From a virus: a stretch of DNA of 63,213 nucleotides. A program made the translations under genes and the position numbers. Location of the stretch: IMG/VR virus record IMGVR_UViG_3300025108_000042, positions 1 to 63,213 of that record, one strand, 5' to 3'. The notes under the pieces are model-generated. The model was not told where the DNA came from and did not search any database. It saw only the letters and a list, made by a program, of their open reading frames with translations. The number at the start of each line of letters is the position of its first letter. The stretch's first letter is position 1. This document shows, in pieces, positions 26,815 through 37,400 of the stretch.

Positions 26815-27969
26815 TTAGAAAAATTTCAAAGTTTTGTCTACACCCAACGCATCTAAGAGTTGTTGTGAGACATTGTCCGTAGGTTGTGCCGTACCTACTG
26901 CCGGTGCTTCTGACTTAACATTTGCCGCTTCGTTAACGACTCTACGCTGTCCGTCACTCATACCTTGCTGATACAATGATTTTGCTATCGCATCAATGTT
27001 ATCAACCAGCGTTTGATGAATGTTGAACTTATCGTAGTCCCATTGTCCGTCTTGGCTAATGTACTGGTCAAAGAACGATTCAATGTTACGGTTCTTGTCA
27101 ACTAATTGATTTCTGTAAGAATCATTAATACTGAACTCAAACTCCTTACCATCTGCTAACTCAAAAGTAACAGCATCTAAGTTGTTGGTTTGTTCTTGCA
27201 TATTCTGAATCCAACGATCGTCAATAGGTGACTGAACAGCTTCATCTTGTTGTTTTGCCGGAGCAGTAAATTGAGAACGAATCTGATCAATTCCTGTTCT
27301 AGCTCTATCAGCATCAATCTTCAATTGTAACTTGCTAAGTTTAACCTCATCCTCTGAATGGTAATCTTCGTCAAGTTTGTATTTTGAGCCTACAAGCATA
27401 TCAACCTCCTCACCACTAAGGTTTGGATATTCGTTTGACATAGATACACGAATGGCTGTCATATCATCCATTTCGGACGGATTTAAAGCCTGGTATCTAA
27501 ACCAATCTTCTGGGTTGCGACCTGTCTGCTCTACAAAGTCTGAGATAACCTTAACTCGTTCGTCAATTGTAGATTCTTGTTGCTGTTGGGTTTGTTGCAA
27601 GAAAGCTGATAATTGATCAAGACTCTCTATCTCTAAGCCAAGCTTTTCGCTGACATAACGAGACACAGCAAAATCATCAAGAGATGGCTCTTCTGCAACG
27701 GGTGTTTCTGTATTTAAAGAACTTTCGCTAGTAGGTTCTACTACTTGCTCAGTGGGTTGGTCCTCTGCAACTGGTTCGGCTTGTTGTACAGTCTCCTGTT
27801 CTACTTGCTGTTCCTCTGCTGCCGGGGCGCTACTTAAATCTATATCAAAACTATCTGGCATTACTGGAGAAGTAGCCTCTACTCCTTCTGGCATTGTATC
27901 AGAAAAGCTAAACCCGGCATCGCCAAGTTGATTTTCAATTTCAGCTTCTTGTTTGTTTTCCATGTTCAT
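26815..27969 (-). CDS. Scaffold-like acidic protein
   Basis: A 384-residue, very acidic protein. The first 110 residues are low-complexity Glu/Gln/Pro/Ala/Val (disordered), the middle is Gln-rich helix (LSAFLQQTQQQQ), and the C-terminus has helices ending in LLDALGVDKTLKFF. Composition and position directly before the capsid gene fit a scaffolding protein. Two possible starts lie two codons apart (27969, 27963). A -7 box is centred about 20 bases upstream. Confidence 0.65.
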   Translation of the reverse strand: MNMENKQEAEIENQLGDAGFSFSDTMPEGVEATSPVMPDSFDIDLSSAPAAEEQQVEQETVQQAEPVAEDQPTEQVVEPTSESSLNTETPVAEEPSLDDFAVSRYVSEKLGLEIESLDQLSAFLQQTQQQQESTIDERVKVISDFVEQTGRNPEDWFRYQALNPSEMDDMTAIRVSMSNEYPNLSGEEVDMLVGSKYKLDEDYHSEDEVKLSKLQLKIDADRARTGIDQIRSQFTAPAKQQDEAVQSPIDDRWIQNMQEQTNNLDAVTFELADGKEFEFSINDSYRNQLVDKNRNIESFFDQYISQDGQWDYDKFNIHQTLVDNIDAIAKSLYQQGMSDGQRRVVNEAANVKSEAPAVGTAQPTDNVSQQLLDALGVDKTLKFF

Positions 27970-27986
27970 TAAATTAAATTATGTTA

Positions 27987-27994
27987 CAAAATTA
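27987..27994 (-). promoter_or_regulatory. Late promoter -7 box TAATTTTG
   Basis: Exact TAnnTTTG on the minus strand, 18 bases before the scaffold-like ATG, in the only sizeable gap (about 80 bases) between the outer-membrane-protein gene and the capsid genes. It would drive scaffold and capsid. Confidence 0.5.
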
Positions 27995-28048
27995 ACATTT
28001 TTATATACACGCTTTTAGATCAGCTCTTCTACAGCTGTTAAAGTCTTT

Positions 28049-29131
28049 TTATCTGAATTGATAATTCAAACCTGCCCTTACACTAAATATGTTTTTGTCC
28101 CAGTATCTCATATACTCTGACTCTGTGAATACGCCCCAGTTTTTACCGAGTTTCCATCCTAATACAAATCCACCAGAGTGGTCAATCCACTGGTCTCCAT
28201 CAACATAGTTGCTGTAAGAAAACTCTTCTTTGTCGCCTACGTGTAAGTGATAAGGCAAGATGTTTAGCCAAGTGTGTATCCAGAAGTTGTCTGCATAATG
28301 ATAGTAGTCTACACCAAGTATTGCAGATACAGACTGAATAAATCCAACGCTATCAATACTTAATCTATTAAACTCGTTTACTACGCCAGGATAAATGTAT
28401 CTACGGAAGTCTTCATCAGTGTCCGCTACTCTTTCTCCGTTAGGATCATTCCAGTACCAGTCTCCGTTATCTACCTCGTCATCGTTATCGTAGTCAATAC
28501 CATAGTAAATATCTTCGTATCCCATGTTGCGAACTAAGTCCCACCAAGGATTGTGTGCCAAGAAATCAGCTATAGGGTTGTATCCGTATGGTTTGTGTAA
28601 ACGACCTGCAACACCCGCTGAGAAATCTAACTCTCCTATGTGTAGTCTTAGTCTTGATTCTACTTGTGTGTAGTCTAAGCGTGCTAATCCTTGATACCGA
28701 TATTCGCCTTTAAACATAAAGTACTTACCTAAGTACCGAAGAAAGTACCTTTGATTGGCGTAAGCACGTCCCTGCTGACGACCTAAGTCGTACTGAGCTA
28801 GATACTCAAAGCCTTTTACAGAGCCTACAGTAGCTGATAAAGCTGTAGTTGGTTCTCTCTGCCCATCATAGAATCGGTTTTGTCTGTTCTCGTACTTGTA
28901 GCGAGCAACCTTACGAATACCTAATGTAGCAGTATAGTCAAATGGATACTCCTCTGTGTAGTTAAATAAGTCTCCACCCTGTGTTGTGTACCAAAATTCT
29001 TCTGCATACATCGGGTTAGAAGCTACCCCGCTTGTGTAGATAGTAGAATACTTAAAGAAATTTTTTACTGCGTTTTGACCATATAATGGTTGACACAGCA
29101 TAAATAATGTTACGAATATTAACTTCTTCAT
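28049..29131 (-). CDS. Outer-membrane beta-barrel candidate with signal peptide
   Basis: A 360-residue protein with a clear signal peptide (residues 1-18, MKKLIFVTLFMLCQPLYG) followed by many alternating aromatic strands (YFLRYLGKYFMFKGEYRYQG, LRLHIGELDFSAGVAGRL) and a C-terminal strand ending GLNYQFR, as in outer-membrane barrels. An Asp/Asn-rich loop (about residues 215-230) looks calcium-binding. It is encoded with a thioredoxin-like secreted protein between fibre and scaffold genes. It may remodel the host surface, for example against superinfection, or aid lysis or assembly; function is inference. Confidence 0.65.
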   Translation of the reverse strand: MKKLIFVTLFMLCQPLYGQNAVKNFFKYSTIYTSGVASNPMYAEEFWYTTQGGDLFNYTEEYPFDYTATLGIRKVARYKYENRQNRFYDGQREPTTALSATVGSVKGFEYLAQYDLGRQQGRAYANQRYFLRYLGKYFMFKGEYRYQGLARLDYTQVESRLRLHIGELDFSAGVAGRLHKPYGYNPIADFLAHNPWWDLVRNMGYEDIYYGIDYDNDDEVDNGDWYWNDPNGERVADTDEDFRRYIYPGVVNEFNRLSIDSVGFIQSVSAILGVDYYHYADNFWIHTWLNILPYHLHVGDKEEFSYSNYVDGDQWIDHSGGFVLGWKLGKNWGVFTESEYMRYWDKNIFSVRAGLNYQFR

Positions 29132-29494
29132 CTAGTATTGATTTGCACCAGTCATCTCATCAACATAAGTCTGTACGTCTCTGTAGCTGAGGTCTAGTTT
29201 CATTGATATACCTGCTTCCCATCTGCGTATTTCTTCACCGTCTTTATATAAGACCACAGTGGGAACAGACTTGATTCGTCCTATCTCTTTAAGCTTTGGG
29301 TGTTCGTCAATCCAAGCATTAAATACACGAGCATCAGATAGTCGTGTTAGATTCTTTACGCTGTTGGTTTTATTAAATACAGCATTGTATTGAACTACTG
29401 CTATACCATCTCCCCATTGCTTAACGTAATCCTCTGTTCTTATTGTTGAAGAAAGAGATGATAGAATAAATACAATGGTTAAAAATGGTTTCAT
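29132..29494 (-). CDS. Thioredoxin-fold protein without CxxC
   Basis: A 120-residue protein with an N-terminal hydrophobic signal (residues 1-17). The rest looks like a thioredoxin fold: VVQYNAVFNK strand, FNAWIDEHPKLKEI helix, then the cis-proline region IKSVPTVVLYKDGEEIRRW. The CxxC active site is absent (NKTNS at that place), so it is probably structural or a binding protein, not an oxidoreductase. It abuts the outer-membrane-barrel gene (one-base gap). Confidence 0.65.
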   Translation of the reverse strand: MKPFLTIVFILSSLSSTIRTEDYVKQWGDGIAVVQYNAVFNKTNSVKNLTRLSDARVFNAWIDEHPKLKEIGRIKSVPTVVLYKDGEEIRRWEAGISMKLDLSYRDVQTYVDEMTGANQY

Positions 29495-29495
29495 A

Positions 29496-29771
29496 CTACT
29501 TCATTTCAAAGAGACGATTCTCTATTTTGTCTAGTTGCTTTTTAATATCGCCTACGTCAGTCTGTGTATTCATAATGGTCTCACGAATCAATTCATCCTT
29601 GAGGTCATATTCTGTTCTACTGATTACAGGCACGGGTAATTCCTTAGCCTCATCAATACCTGCTTGCAAGTCAAAGTAGCCTAGCGTAACTACACCGACT
29701 CCTGCAATAATTACACCTATTGTCTTTAATGATAGACCTACTACTGTATCTTCAGATATCTCTTTTGCCAT
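29496..29771 (-). CDS. Membrane-anchored coiled-coil protein
   Basis: A 91-residue protein with one hydrophobic helix (about residues 12-32, LSLKTIGVIIAGVGVVTLGYF) and a C-terminal coiled coil (DVGDIKKQLDKIENRLFEM). It lies one base from the thioredoxin-like gene. It resembles small phage membrane proteins near lysis or envelope genes; exact role unknown. Confidence 0.65.
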   Translation of the reverse strand: MAKEISEDTVVGLSLKTIGVIIAGVGVVTLGYFDLQAGIDEAKELPVPVISRTEYDLKDELIRETIMNTQTDVGDIKKQLDKIENRLFEMK

Positions 29772-29772
29772 T

Positions 29773-30066
29773 TTACCACTTTACTTTGTTTGCCCAATAC
29801 GCAGCGCTTAAAACACCTTTAGCTATATTTTTGCGGTGACGAGCTTTGAATGATTTTCTTTTTGCTTTCATTTTAGCGGATTCACCAGACTTAGGTTTTC
29901 CAGCAGTAGATGCACCTTGTTCGCCAAAGCGAATGGTCTTAATCGTAGAGCCAGACTTAGCTACAACGATGTGAGATTTTTTAGGGTGGTTGGGAGTGCG
30001 TTTTGGTTTGTTATAACCAGACACCCCTGCTCTTTCTAAACGTGAGTCTTTTTTCTTCGCTTTCAT
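29773..30066 (-). CDS. Very basic small protein
   Basis: A 97-residue, strongly basic protein (MKAKKKD start; KMKAKRKSFKARHRK near the C-terminus). It could bind DNA or be packaged, and its N-terminus matches the K-rich tags of other late proteins. The ATG is five bases downstream of a perfect -7 box, giving an almost leaderless message. Confidence 0.65.
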   Translation of the reverse strand: MKAKKKDSRLERAGVSGYNKPKRTPNHPKKSHIVVAKSGSTIKTIRFGEQGASTAGKPKSGESAKMKAKRKSFKARHRKNIAKGVLSAAYWANKVKW

Positions 30067-30071
30067 AGATA

Positions 30072-30079
30072 CAAAGGTA
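30072..30079 (-). promoter_or_regulatory. Late promoter -7 box TACCTTTG
   Basis: Exact TAnnTTTG on the minus strand followed by TATCT and then ATG, the same layout as the first late gene (53178-53185). It lies right after a terminator. Confidence 0.6.
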
Positions 30080-30113
30080 TAAAAAAAGGGGGTACGTTAA
30101 ACGTAACCCCCTG
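30080..30113 (-). terminator. Intrinsic terminator after the fibre genes
   Basis: Minus strand: GGGGG, T bulge, TACGT, loop TTA, ACGTACCCCC, then a run of seven T. It closes the fibre/spike transcript and is followed at once by a promoter. Confidence 0.78.
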
Positions 30114-30138
30114 ATATACAGTTTAGTGCAATCGAGTC

Positions 30139-30378
30139 TTACTCCTCTGTAGTTTCTGTTATTTCTCCTGTCTCCAGGTTGACAGAAACAGAGCCGTATT
30201 TTTCTTCAAGAATCTTCTGCTCTTCAGTTACCTGAGCCTGAGCTGTTAATGCTTGAGAAAGAAGTTGTGCTTTCTGAATCTCTAGTTGACCTAGTTGTGC
30301 AGTGAAATTGTTTGCTGTGTTTACAGCTTTACGAACTTGTTCTAGTTCTTCTGTAGATAATTTTTTAGCCTTAGCCAT
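30139..30378 (-). CDS. Coiled-coil protein (79 residues)
   Basis: A 79-residue helical protein: N-terminal MAKAKK, then a long Gln/Ala/Leu-rich coiled coil (residues 8-58), then a beta-turn motif SVSVNLETGEI. It is the last gene of the fibre operon. It may be a small structural or chaperone-like protein; no family recognised. Confidence 0.65.
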   Translation of the reverse strand: MAKAKKLSTEELEQVRKAVNTANNFTAQLGQLEIQKAQLLSQALTAQAQVTEEQKILEEKYGSVSVNLETGEITETTEE

Positions 30379-30430
30379 AATAAATTGTTTAGTGAATTCA
30401 ACTATTACAAATATAGTACAAATCTGTTTA

Positions 30431-30553
30431 TTATGCCAAATTGTCTACGTAGGCTTGACACTCTTCTTGCGTCCCCCAGAATACAGGTATGTCATCTTCT
30501 AACACTTCCCATACACTTCCGTCATCTTGATATTTTTCTACTGAGTATTCCAT
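30431..30553 (-). CDS. 40-residue acidic protein
   Basis: A short gene starting in a TAATG overlap with the LamG gene stop. The 40-residue product is acidic with aromatic residues (EKYQDDGSVWEVLEDDIPVF, then a helical CQAYVDNLA end). The coupling overlap and codon usage like its neighbours make it a likely gene. Function unknown. Confidence 0.6.
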   Translation of the reverse strand: MEYSVEKYQDDGSVWEVLEDDIPVFWGTQEECQAYVDNLA

Positions 30554-31458
30554 TAGTGTGTTCCTATTGTTCCGCCCGTTATAGTTCCCGTGTATCTACT
30601 GTTTGAATCTGAAGCATCGCTATTTTCAAACGTCCATTCTGTAACCAAGTTAGTACTTGATGTTTGCGAGCTGTCCGCTATAACGCCTGAGTTGTATATG
30701 CTAGTAATAGCAGAACCACTTATGATTCTATCGTATACTTTTATTTCATCAAAGTCCATGAAGGCATTACCGCCAGAATTGGTAGAGTGTATGTTTTCAC
30801 CAATCTTGTATTTAGTAGCTGCTATAGAGCCTCTTGATCCGTTTGAAGACGATGCGGATGATGTACATTCAGATCCATTCCAATACAACTTAAACGCGGA
30901 CTCAGCAGCAGACTGTGAAGCGTCATACGTTATTGTTAGATTAATCCAACCCGCAGCATTAGCATTACCTCTATTTGTTTTAGACCAAGCATTTGAGTTA
31001 CTAAATCCTGTTTGAGTACTATTGTCGTGCAGAGCAAACTGTCTATCAAAGTTAGATGAGTTAGTTCTTACCCTAGTAATAATTCTATTTACGTTAGCAG
31101 TATAACTAATAAACAAGCGGTTATTTCCGTTTGCTGTAGTGTTGCTAAAGTTAATCATCATATGATTTTGGTCAGAAGTATTTTGTGGTCTTACCCACAT
31201 GCTTATGGTAAGGTCTTGAGTAGAGTTAATAGTAAAGGGAGCTGAACCTGTAGTACCGCTTATGTAATCTCCTGTACCATCGTTCTCATAGAACTTGACG
31301 TTAGAGTAGTTAGCGTATCCGTAAAACTCACTCATAGCATCGGGTATTGACTTACCAGCAGTACTAGACATAGCCCTTAGCGAAACATCCGTAGATGCTG
31401 CGCCAAGTTCTGTTTTTATGTCGTTAAGTGATATCTGTCCGCTACTTTGTAGTGCCAT
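30553..31458 (-). CDS. LamG-domain virion protein
   Basis: A 301-residue protein. Residues 1-50 are a fibre-type N-terminal adaptor (SGQISLNDIKTELGA, SIPDAMSEFYGYANY). Residues 60-260 form a concanavalin/LamG jelly roll (INSTQDLTISMWVRPQ, GWINLTITYDAS, FMDFDEIKVYDRIIS), typical of carbohydrate binding. It is likely an adhesion protein on tail or capsid. It overlaps the large fibre gene by 17 bases. Confidence 0.75.
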   Translation of the reverse strand: MALQSSGQISLNDIKTELGAASTDVSLRAMSSTAGKSIPDAMSEFYGYANYSNVKFYENDGTGDYISGTTGSAPFTINSTQDLTISMWVRPQNTSDQNHMMINFSNTTANGNNRLFISYTANVNRIITRVRTNSSNFDRQFALHDNSTQTGFSNSNAWSKTNRGNANAAGWINLTITYDASQSAAESAFKLYWNGSECTSSASSSNGSRGSIAATKYKIGENIHSTNSGGNAFMDFDEIKVYDRIISGSAITSIYNSGVIADSSQTSSTNLVTEWTFENSDASDSNSRYTGTITGGTIGTH

Positions 31459-34400
31459 CTAGTTTTGCTTCTAAAGTTTCAACTCTTGCTAAAAGCTCCT
31501 TGTTGCTTTCTATCAATAGAGCAACTAGCTTTTCGTAATCAACAGTCTTGTAAGTTTCGTCACCAACAAATGGAAGTTTCTTTTCGTGTACCACCTCTGG
31601 TACAACCGCTTCTACTTCCTGTGCAATTACACCTATCTCACGCTGTCCCTTACGGCTTCCTTCGTTCCAAGTGTACTCTACACCTCTAAGCTTAGAAACC
31701 TTCTCAGAAGCGTTCTCTATAGTCTGTACATCGTCTTTAAGGCGTTGGTCAGAAACAGTAGTAGAGAATGCAATAACATCACCATCAACGTGTAGATCAC
31801 CATCATCTTCCAAACGCATTTCTTCAGCGCCTGCTGTGTACCAGCGAATACCCACCGAAGCATCGTATAACGTGTAGTCGTGAGTGTTACCCGTATGGAT
31901 ATCTTGAGTAGTGCTATTACGTCTACGGTCATTTTCCAAACGGAACGCTGTGCCTGACAGAGTCATACCATAGTTACCGTCAGCACTATAGGTAGTGTTA
32001 GCCGTACTTACCACAAACGGGTCTGTTGATGTTCCTGTACCCTGAATGCTAGCGTTTGAGAACTTGACATGCTCCCCAGAATCAACTCTGTTTACAGTGT
32101 CATTCTCATCCATTAAGTCCCAGCTTCCGTAGTTTGCTGCAACAGCTAAATCAATAGTACCGTCTCCATCTTGATATGTAGCAGTAATGTTTGATTCACT
32201 GTTACCACTAAACATTGCACCTACAATATCTTGCACCTGCTCGTTAGAAAGCTGAGTGTTTGTATTTGTAGTGTAGCTTGGGGTAGCCCATACAGCTGTA
32301 CCGCTAGAAGAATACTTTAAGAACTGACCAGCAGCACCCCCAGAAGGTATGTGTTTATTACCTGCTGTTACAGGGTGAGTATAAACTGTATCTGTATCCG
32401 TAGCTGAGATAGTACCATTGGCATTAATCTGCACATTCGTACCAGCCGTTAGAGCTGCTACTACGTTAGCGGTATCCGTTACGTCAGCATTGTCTTCTAC
32501 ACCCGAAGCCGTAGAGTAAGAAGTGCTATTGAACGCATTAGAACCAAACGTGTATGTTTGATTAGTTGCCCCGCTTATTGCAAACGTAAGAGTGTTACCA
32601 GATTTAGTAATACCGTTTAAGTAGTAATTGGTATTGGCATCTGTCCATGGGACATTGACATACATTTTTTCACTTGATACCTCTACTGGATAGTTTTTGC
32701 CATTCTCAGAATATCCTATCTTAAACCCTCCTCTTACTGAAGAAGACCCAGCAGGTAACGAGTAGTTATTCGCATTGTCTTCTACACCTGAAGCGGTTGA
32801 ATATCCAGCACCGTTTGTCAACTGATTGTTGTTAGTTGGAATCGTGGGCTTATTTTTAATAAACGCATCTCCACTTGTAGCATTCCAATCAGACTGAACA
32901 TTAACTTCTGCACCAGAAGCAATACCATCAAGCTTAGTCTTAAGTGTACTTGTAAAGTTCTTTTGAGTAAGACCGCCATCACCTACAGTGTAAGTAGTGT
33001 TTGTGTCTGTAGCTGAAATAACACCACCTGAACTAATACTTACGTTAGTACCAGCGGTAAGGTTGCCACTGTGGTATATTTTGTGCTTTGTTACTTGAGT
33101 AAGACCCGTAGGCTCTGTAGTTGTAACTGAATCAAAATTATAAGTAACAGTACCAAATTGCGATAATATAGTAAACTGGTTATTTTGATTGTAGTCAGAC
33201 ATTAACGCCCAAATCTCGTAGTCGTTATTAGCCGCTTGACGATAATAAAATTCATAATCGTCACTTACTCCTGAATCTGATAGCTGATAAACGTCAAAAC
33301 TTATTGCCGTTCTAGTTCCTATCTGAATCTCATATGAAGCTTTATCAGCATCACCGTAATCACCAGCAGCCGATAATATACCTGTCACGCCATCATCATA
33401 GTCATCTAAAGTAAACAGCTTTATATATCTTCTACCACCACTGCCTGCACCGGGATTAAAAGTGTATTTACGTGCAAACCCACTGCTGTCAATACCGTCA
33501 AGTAAATTAGAATCCGCTGCTTTAGATGTAGCACCTAAATAAGAAGTACTACTAAATGCGTTAGAACCAAGTGTACGTTTCTCTACTTCAGTTCCGTTTA
33601 AAACTAAAGCTGTTGTTGAACTAGTGTTTGTGTCTGTTCCGTTTAGGTAAATTTTATCAGCATAAACACCACTCCAGTATCTACCAGAGCTACCTAGATT
33701 GTAAGAACTGTCAACCGCAGGGGTAAAATTACCCCAAGCAAAGTTGTTTTTAAATCTTTCAAAAAAGCTTATGCCCCTTGTATAGTCTGTTCCTAGGTTA
33801 GCAAGGTTGTTGTCACCTGCTCTGTAATTAGCAGCATACAACGTGTGTATTCTAAAATAGCTGTTGTTTACAGAACCACCCAAAGTATATCGCACCTTAG
33901 TAGTTGCAGAGTTAGTTCCGCTATTACTTCCTATTTGCCTTAATACAACGTTCTTTGTATTATCGGTTAAATCACATAGTGTCTGCCAAGCGCCACCACG
34001 GTAAGCTTCAATTTTAACTTTTGTGGCTGTAAAACTACCAGAGCCAAATACAATACCAACCCATGCACTATACAGTAGCTCATTAGTCCATTCTAATGTA
34101 ATAACACCAGGTGTATCTGAACCTTCTTGATAAATACCATCAGCGCCATTGTCACTATACCAACTACCCGCTGTACTTGAATATGCATCAAAAGCAGCTC
34201 CATTGCTAAAATCGCTTGTAGCAACAGAATTAGAGTAACTGTAGCTACCAGAAGAACCGCTTCTTGTTTTGTATAAACCAGAAACAGAAATTGTACCCCA
34301 ATGATTAAATCCAGCAAAGTCATTTATAACATGCGGCAGGTGAACCATGTTGGCTTCAGCGGCAGGGTTTAAGAAACCGCCTCTAACAACAGTACCGTTT

Positions 34401-37400
34401 TGAGTGGTAGCAATGTTACCATAGTTTACATTTGTGGAAACACTGGTATTTAAATCTCCTGCTACATATAATTTGTTTTGGACTGTAACTTGTGTGCTGT
34501 TTACTTCAAGTCTTTCTGAGCCTCCTGTTACGACACGCCATTGGTCATTAGCATGAAATCCAAAATAGGTATTAGTATCTGAAGTGTGAACTATGTTGGC
34601 GGGTATTTGTAAATCCCCTGCGAAAGTAGCTCCTCCACTAAATGCCATACTAGTATTAGAAGCGGTCATTCTATAACTAAAGTCCGATGTCTCTGTATCA
34701 GAGTCATGCCAGTCCATATACTTACCGACTTCCATTACACCATCAGTAAGAACTTTTACAACTCCGTTATTCCACCAATCACCACTTACTGGTGAAGGTA
34801 TTCTCGCTGAATCAAAAACTCCACTTGTAATATCTCCAGCAGCGTGTGTATGCGATGCTGCTGCAAAGTCTGTTGAAGCAGATAAAGCTGCGCTACCTAA
34901 TCCAAGATTAGAACGAGCAGCAGAAGCACTAGAAGCACCCGTACCACCATTAACGATAGCTAAGTCTGTACCAGACCAGTTACCATTATTGATGGATGTA
35001 AGGTATGTGTTGTTAGTATCAAACTTAACTGTTCCTCCAGCAGCAATTCTTATGCGATTGTCTTCAAATCTTACATATGTATCGCTGTCTCCTACGTGAG
35101 AAATGTATTCAATAACCTCAAGACCGTCATCTATTCTGACAATACCACTACCAGAGCGAAGTTGAAGCTGATAGCTAGAAGAGGTTTGAATTAAACCATT
35201 TGTATGCAACTTTAAAGCATCTGGGTCATTAGTACCGTGAATACTTACATAATCATCTGTATTGTTATCATCAGAAGGTACAAGGTGTAATACACCTTCA
35301 TTAGTTTCGTTTGGACTTAGACTTTCAGATGTTTCGTGCATTATAAAACCAGGGTCACTACTGAGCGTGCCTGCTTGAAAATATATATACGATTTATCTG
35401 TTGAAGTATCTGAAAATGTATCTGCTAAACTTGCTGTGCCATTCTCAGTATATATGTCTATCCTAGGGTTGTTACCTGTCTCTCCAATGTATAGGTGGTC
35501 AAAATGACCCTCTGCAAATTTATTAGTGTTAGATCCTATATCATATGTTGAGTCTGCGGACGGAAGTATGTCTCCACTGTTAATCGTGGTAGTTGTACTC
35601 GCGCCTCTACCTACAACTGAAGAAAGTGTATCTGTTTCAGTGTATGATGTTAAGTACCCTGCGCTAGCATGATTGCCCCATCCGTAAGCTGTGTTCCAGT
35701 TAGTAGAGTTATTAGCAAAATTATTTGCTGTCCATACTTGCGCCCAATTCTGCCAGCCAGTTCCTTGAGGTGATGCACTGTTCTGATTGTATTGACGAAT
35801 CCATAAGCCAGACGCATTGTAGTCAGAAGCAGTTCCAAGTTGAAGTGTGTTTGGAACACCATTAACCCCTAAAGAATAAATTGCTGAATAATTCTGATTA
35901 CGATTTGATGAATTATTTCCAGTGCTTATAGCACCAAAACTAGTGCGAGCAATTGTGTCTACGTCAGTACCAGTATTATACTTAACAAAAGGAAGCTTGG
36001 TAGCTATACTGTTTGTTACAGTGGTAGAGAAGTTAGCATCGTCTCCTAACGCAGCAGCAAGCTCGTTAAGCGTGTTTAATGCTGAAGGTGATGAATCTAC
36101 AAGGTTAGAAATTTGAGTCCCTACATACGTCTGTGTGGCGTAACTGCTTAGGTCTTGGTCACCTGTGTTAGTACCAGACGATGAGCCTGAGAAGTTGTCT
36201 GCTGTAAGGTCACCTACAATATCTACATCCCCATCTGGGTCTAAAGTCATTATTGTTTGTGTGGTTGATGCCGATGCATCGTACCATTGAAATAACCCAT
36301 TGTTTCCACCAGCTCTTACTCTAAATCTATCAGATGTGTCTGTGAAACTATTAGTATCTACAAAGTCAACGTATGGGAATGTACTTGAAATAGTTATCCC
36401 AGCGGTCAATGTGCCACCAGCTAGCGGTAAGTAGCTAGCTAAAGCAGTGCTTATTGCAGAGTCTGAAGCATAGTTCTGTTCGCCAACCCAAGTCTGTGTA
36501 GCAAACGTATCCGTTGATATAGAGAGATTACCGCTTGAGTCAGACTGCACAAGACCAGCGCCAAGGTTGTGTATCTGAACAACACCGCCTCCTTTAAACC
36601 TAACAGCTTCAGCAGAAACAACTCCACTAGCCTTAGTTTTAAAAATTATATCTCTTCTTGTGGTGGCAGTTGCGCCTTCATCTGTGCTTAAAAGTATATC
36701 TCCTGCCCAGCTTTTAATTCTTCCATTACCGCCAGATGAGTCAAGTCTAAAAGTGTAGTTTACGTCTTGCCCACCTACTTGAACTTGAGTTCCATTAAAA
36801 GAAAGAGCAGCGCCATCAGAGCCTCCTACATTAACAGCAAAATCCGCTTTGCCTGAGTTATTATTAGCACTGCCTAATAAAACAGCACCGCCATGAGGCT
36901 GTAGCTGTAAGTTGTATTTAGTATTAGCTGTTTGTCTTCTTACCTGTAATAAAGCATCTCCGTCTGGTTTTACAGCTCCGTACAGCCCGTAAGCAGGGTC
37001 GCTGTTCATCATTACAAAAGCAGCATCCGTAACTGCTGTATTGTTTAAAATTTCAGTGTTGCCTCTTTGTACAGCAGTTAGTACAGCCCCTTTAGATGTA
37101 GACGAAGAGTTCCCTACAATTAATGTACCTCCATAAGGCTGTATGTTTATTGTACCATTATTACCATTATTGTATGTTTGAAACTGAGCATGCCCAGCGC
37201 CAAATCTTCTAATATAAAGCAAGTCGTCATTAGAAGCTCCCATACTTATTAGGTTTCCTCCAACTGTTAGCATAGCATTCCCCCCAGTAGAATACTGAGT
37301 ATCTGTACCAATACGAACATTAGTACCAGTTACAAAAGCATCATCGGTCTTTAGTATGTTAGCTGCACTGCGATATAGGTTAGTGTCAGCAGAAGTACCG

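Noticed and set aside
29132-29494. Active thioredoxin
   Set aside because: The CxxC pair is missing; only the fold pattern and the Ser-Val-Pro segment remain.
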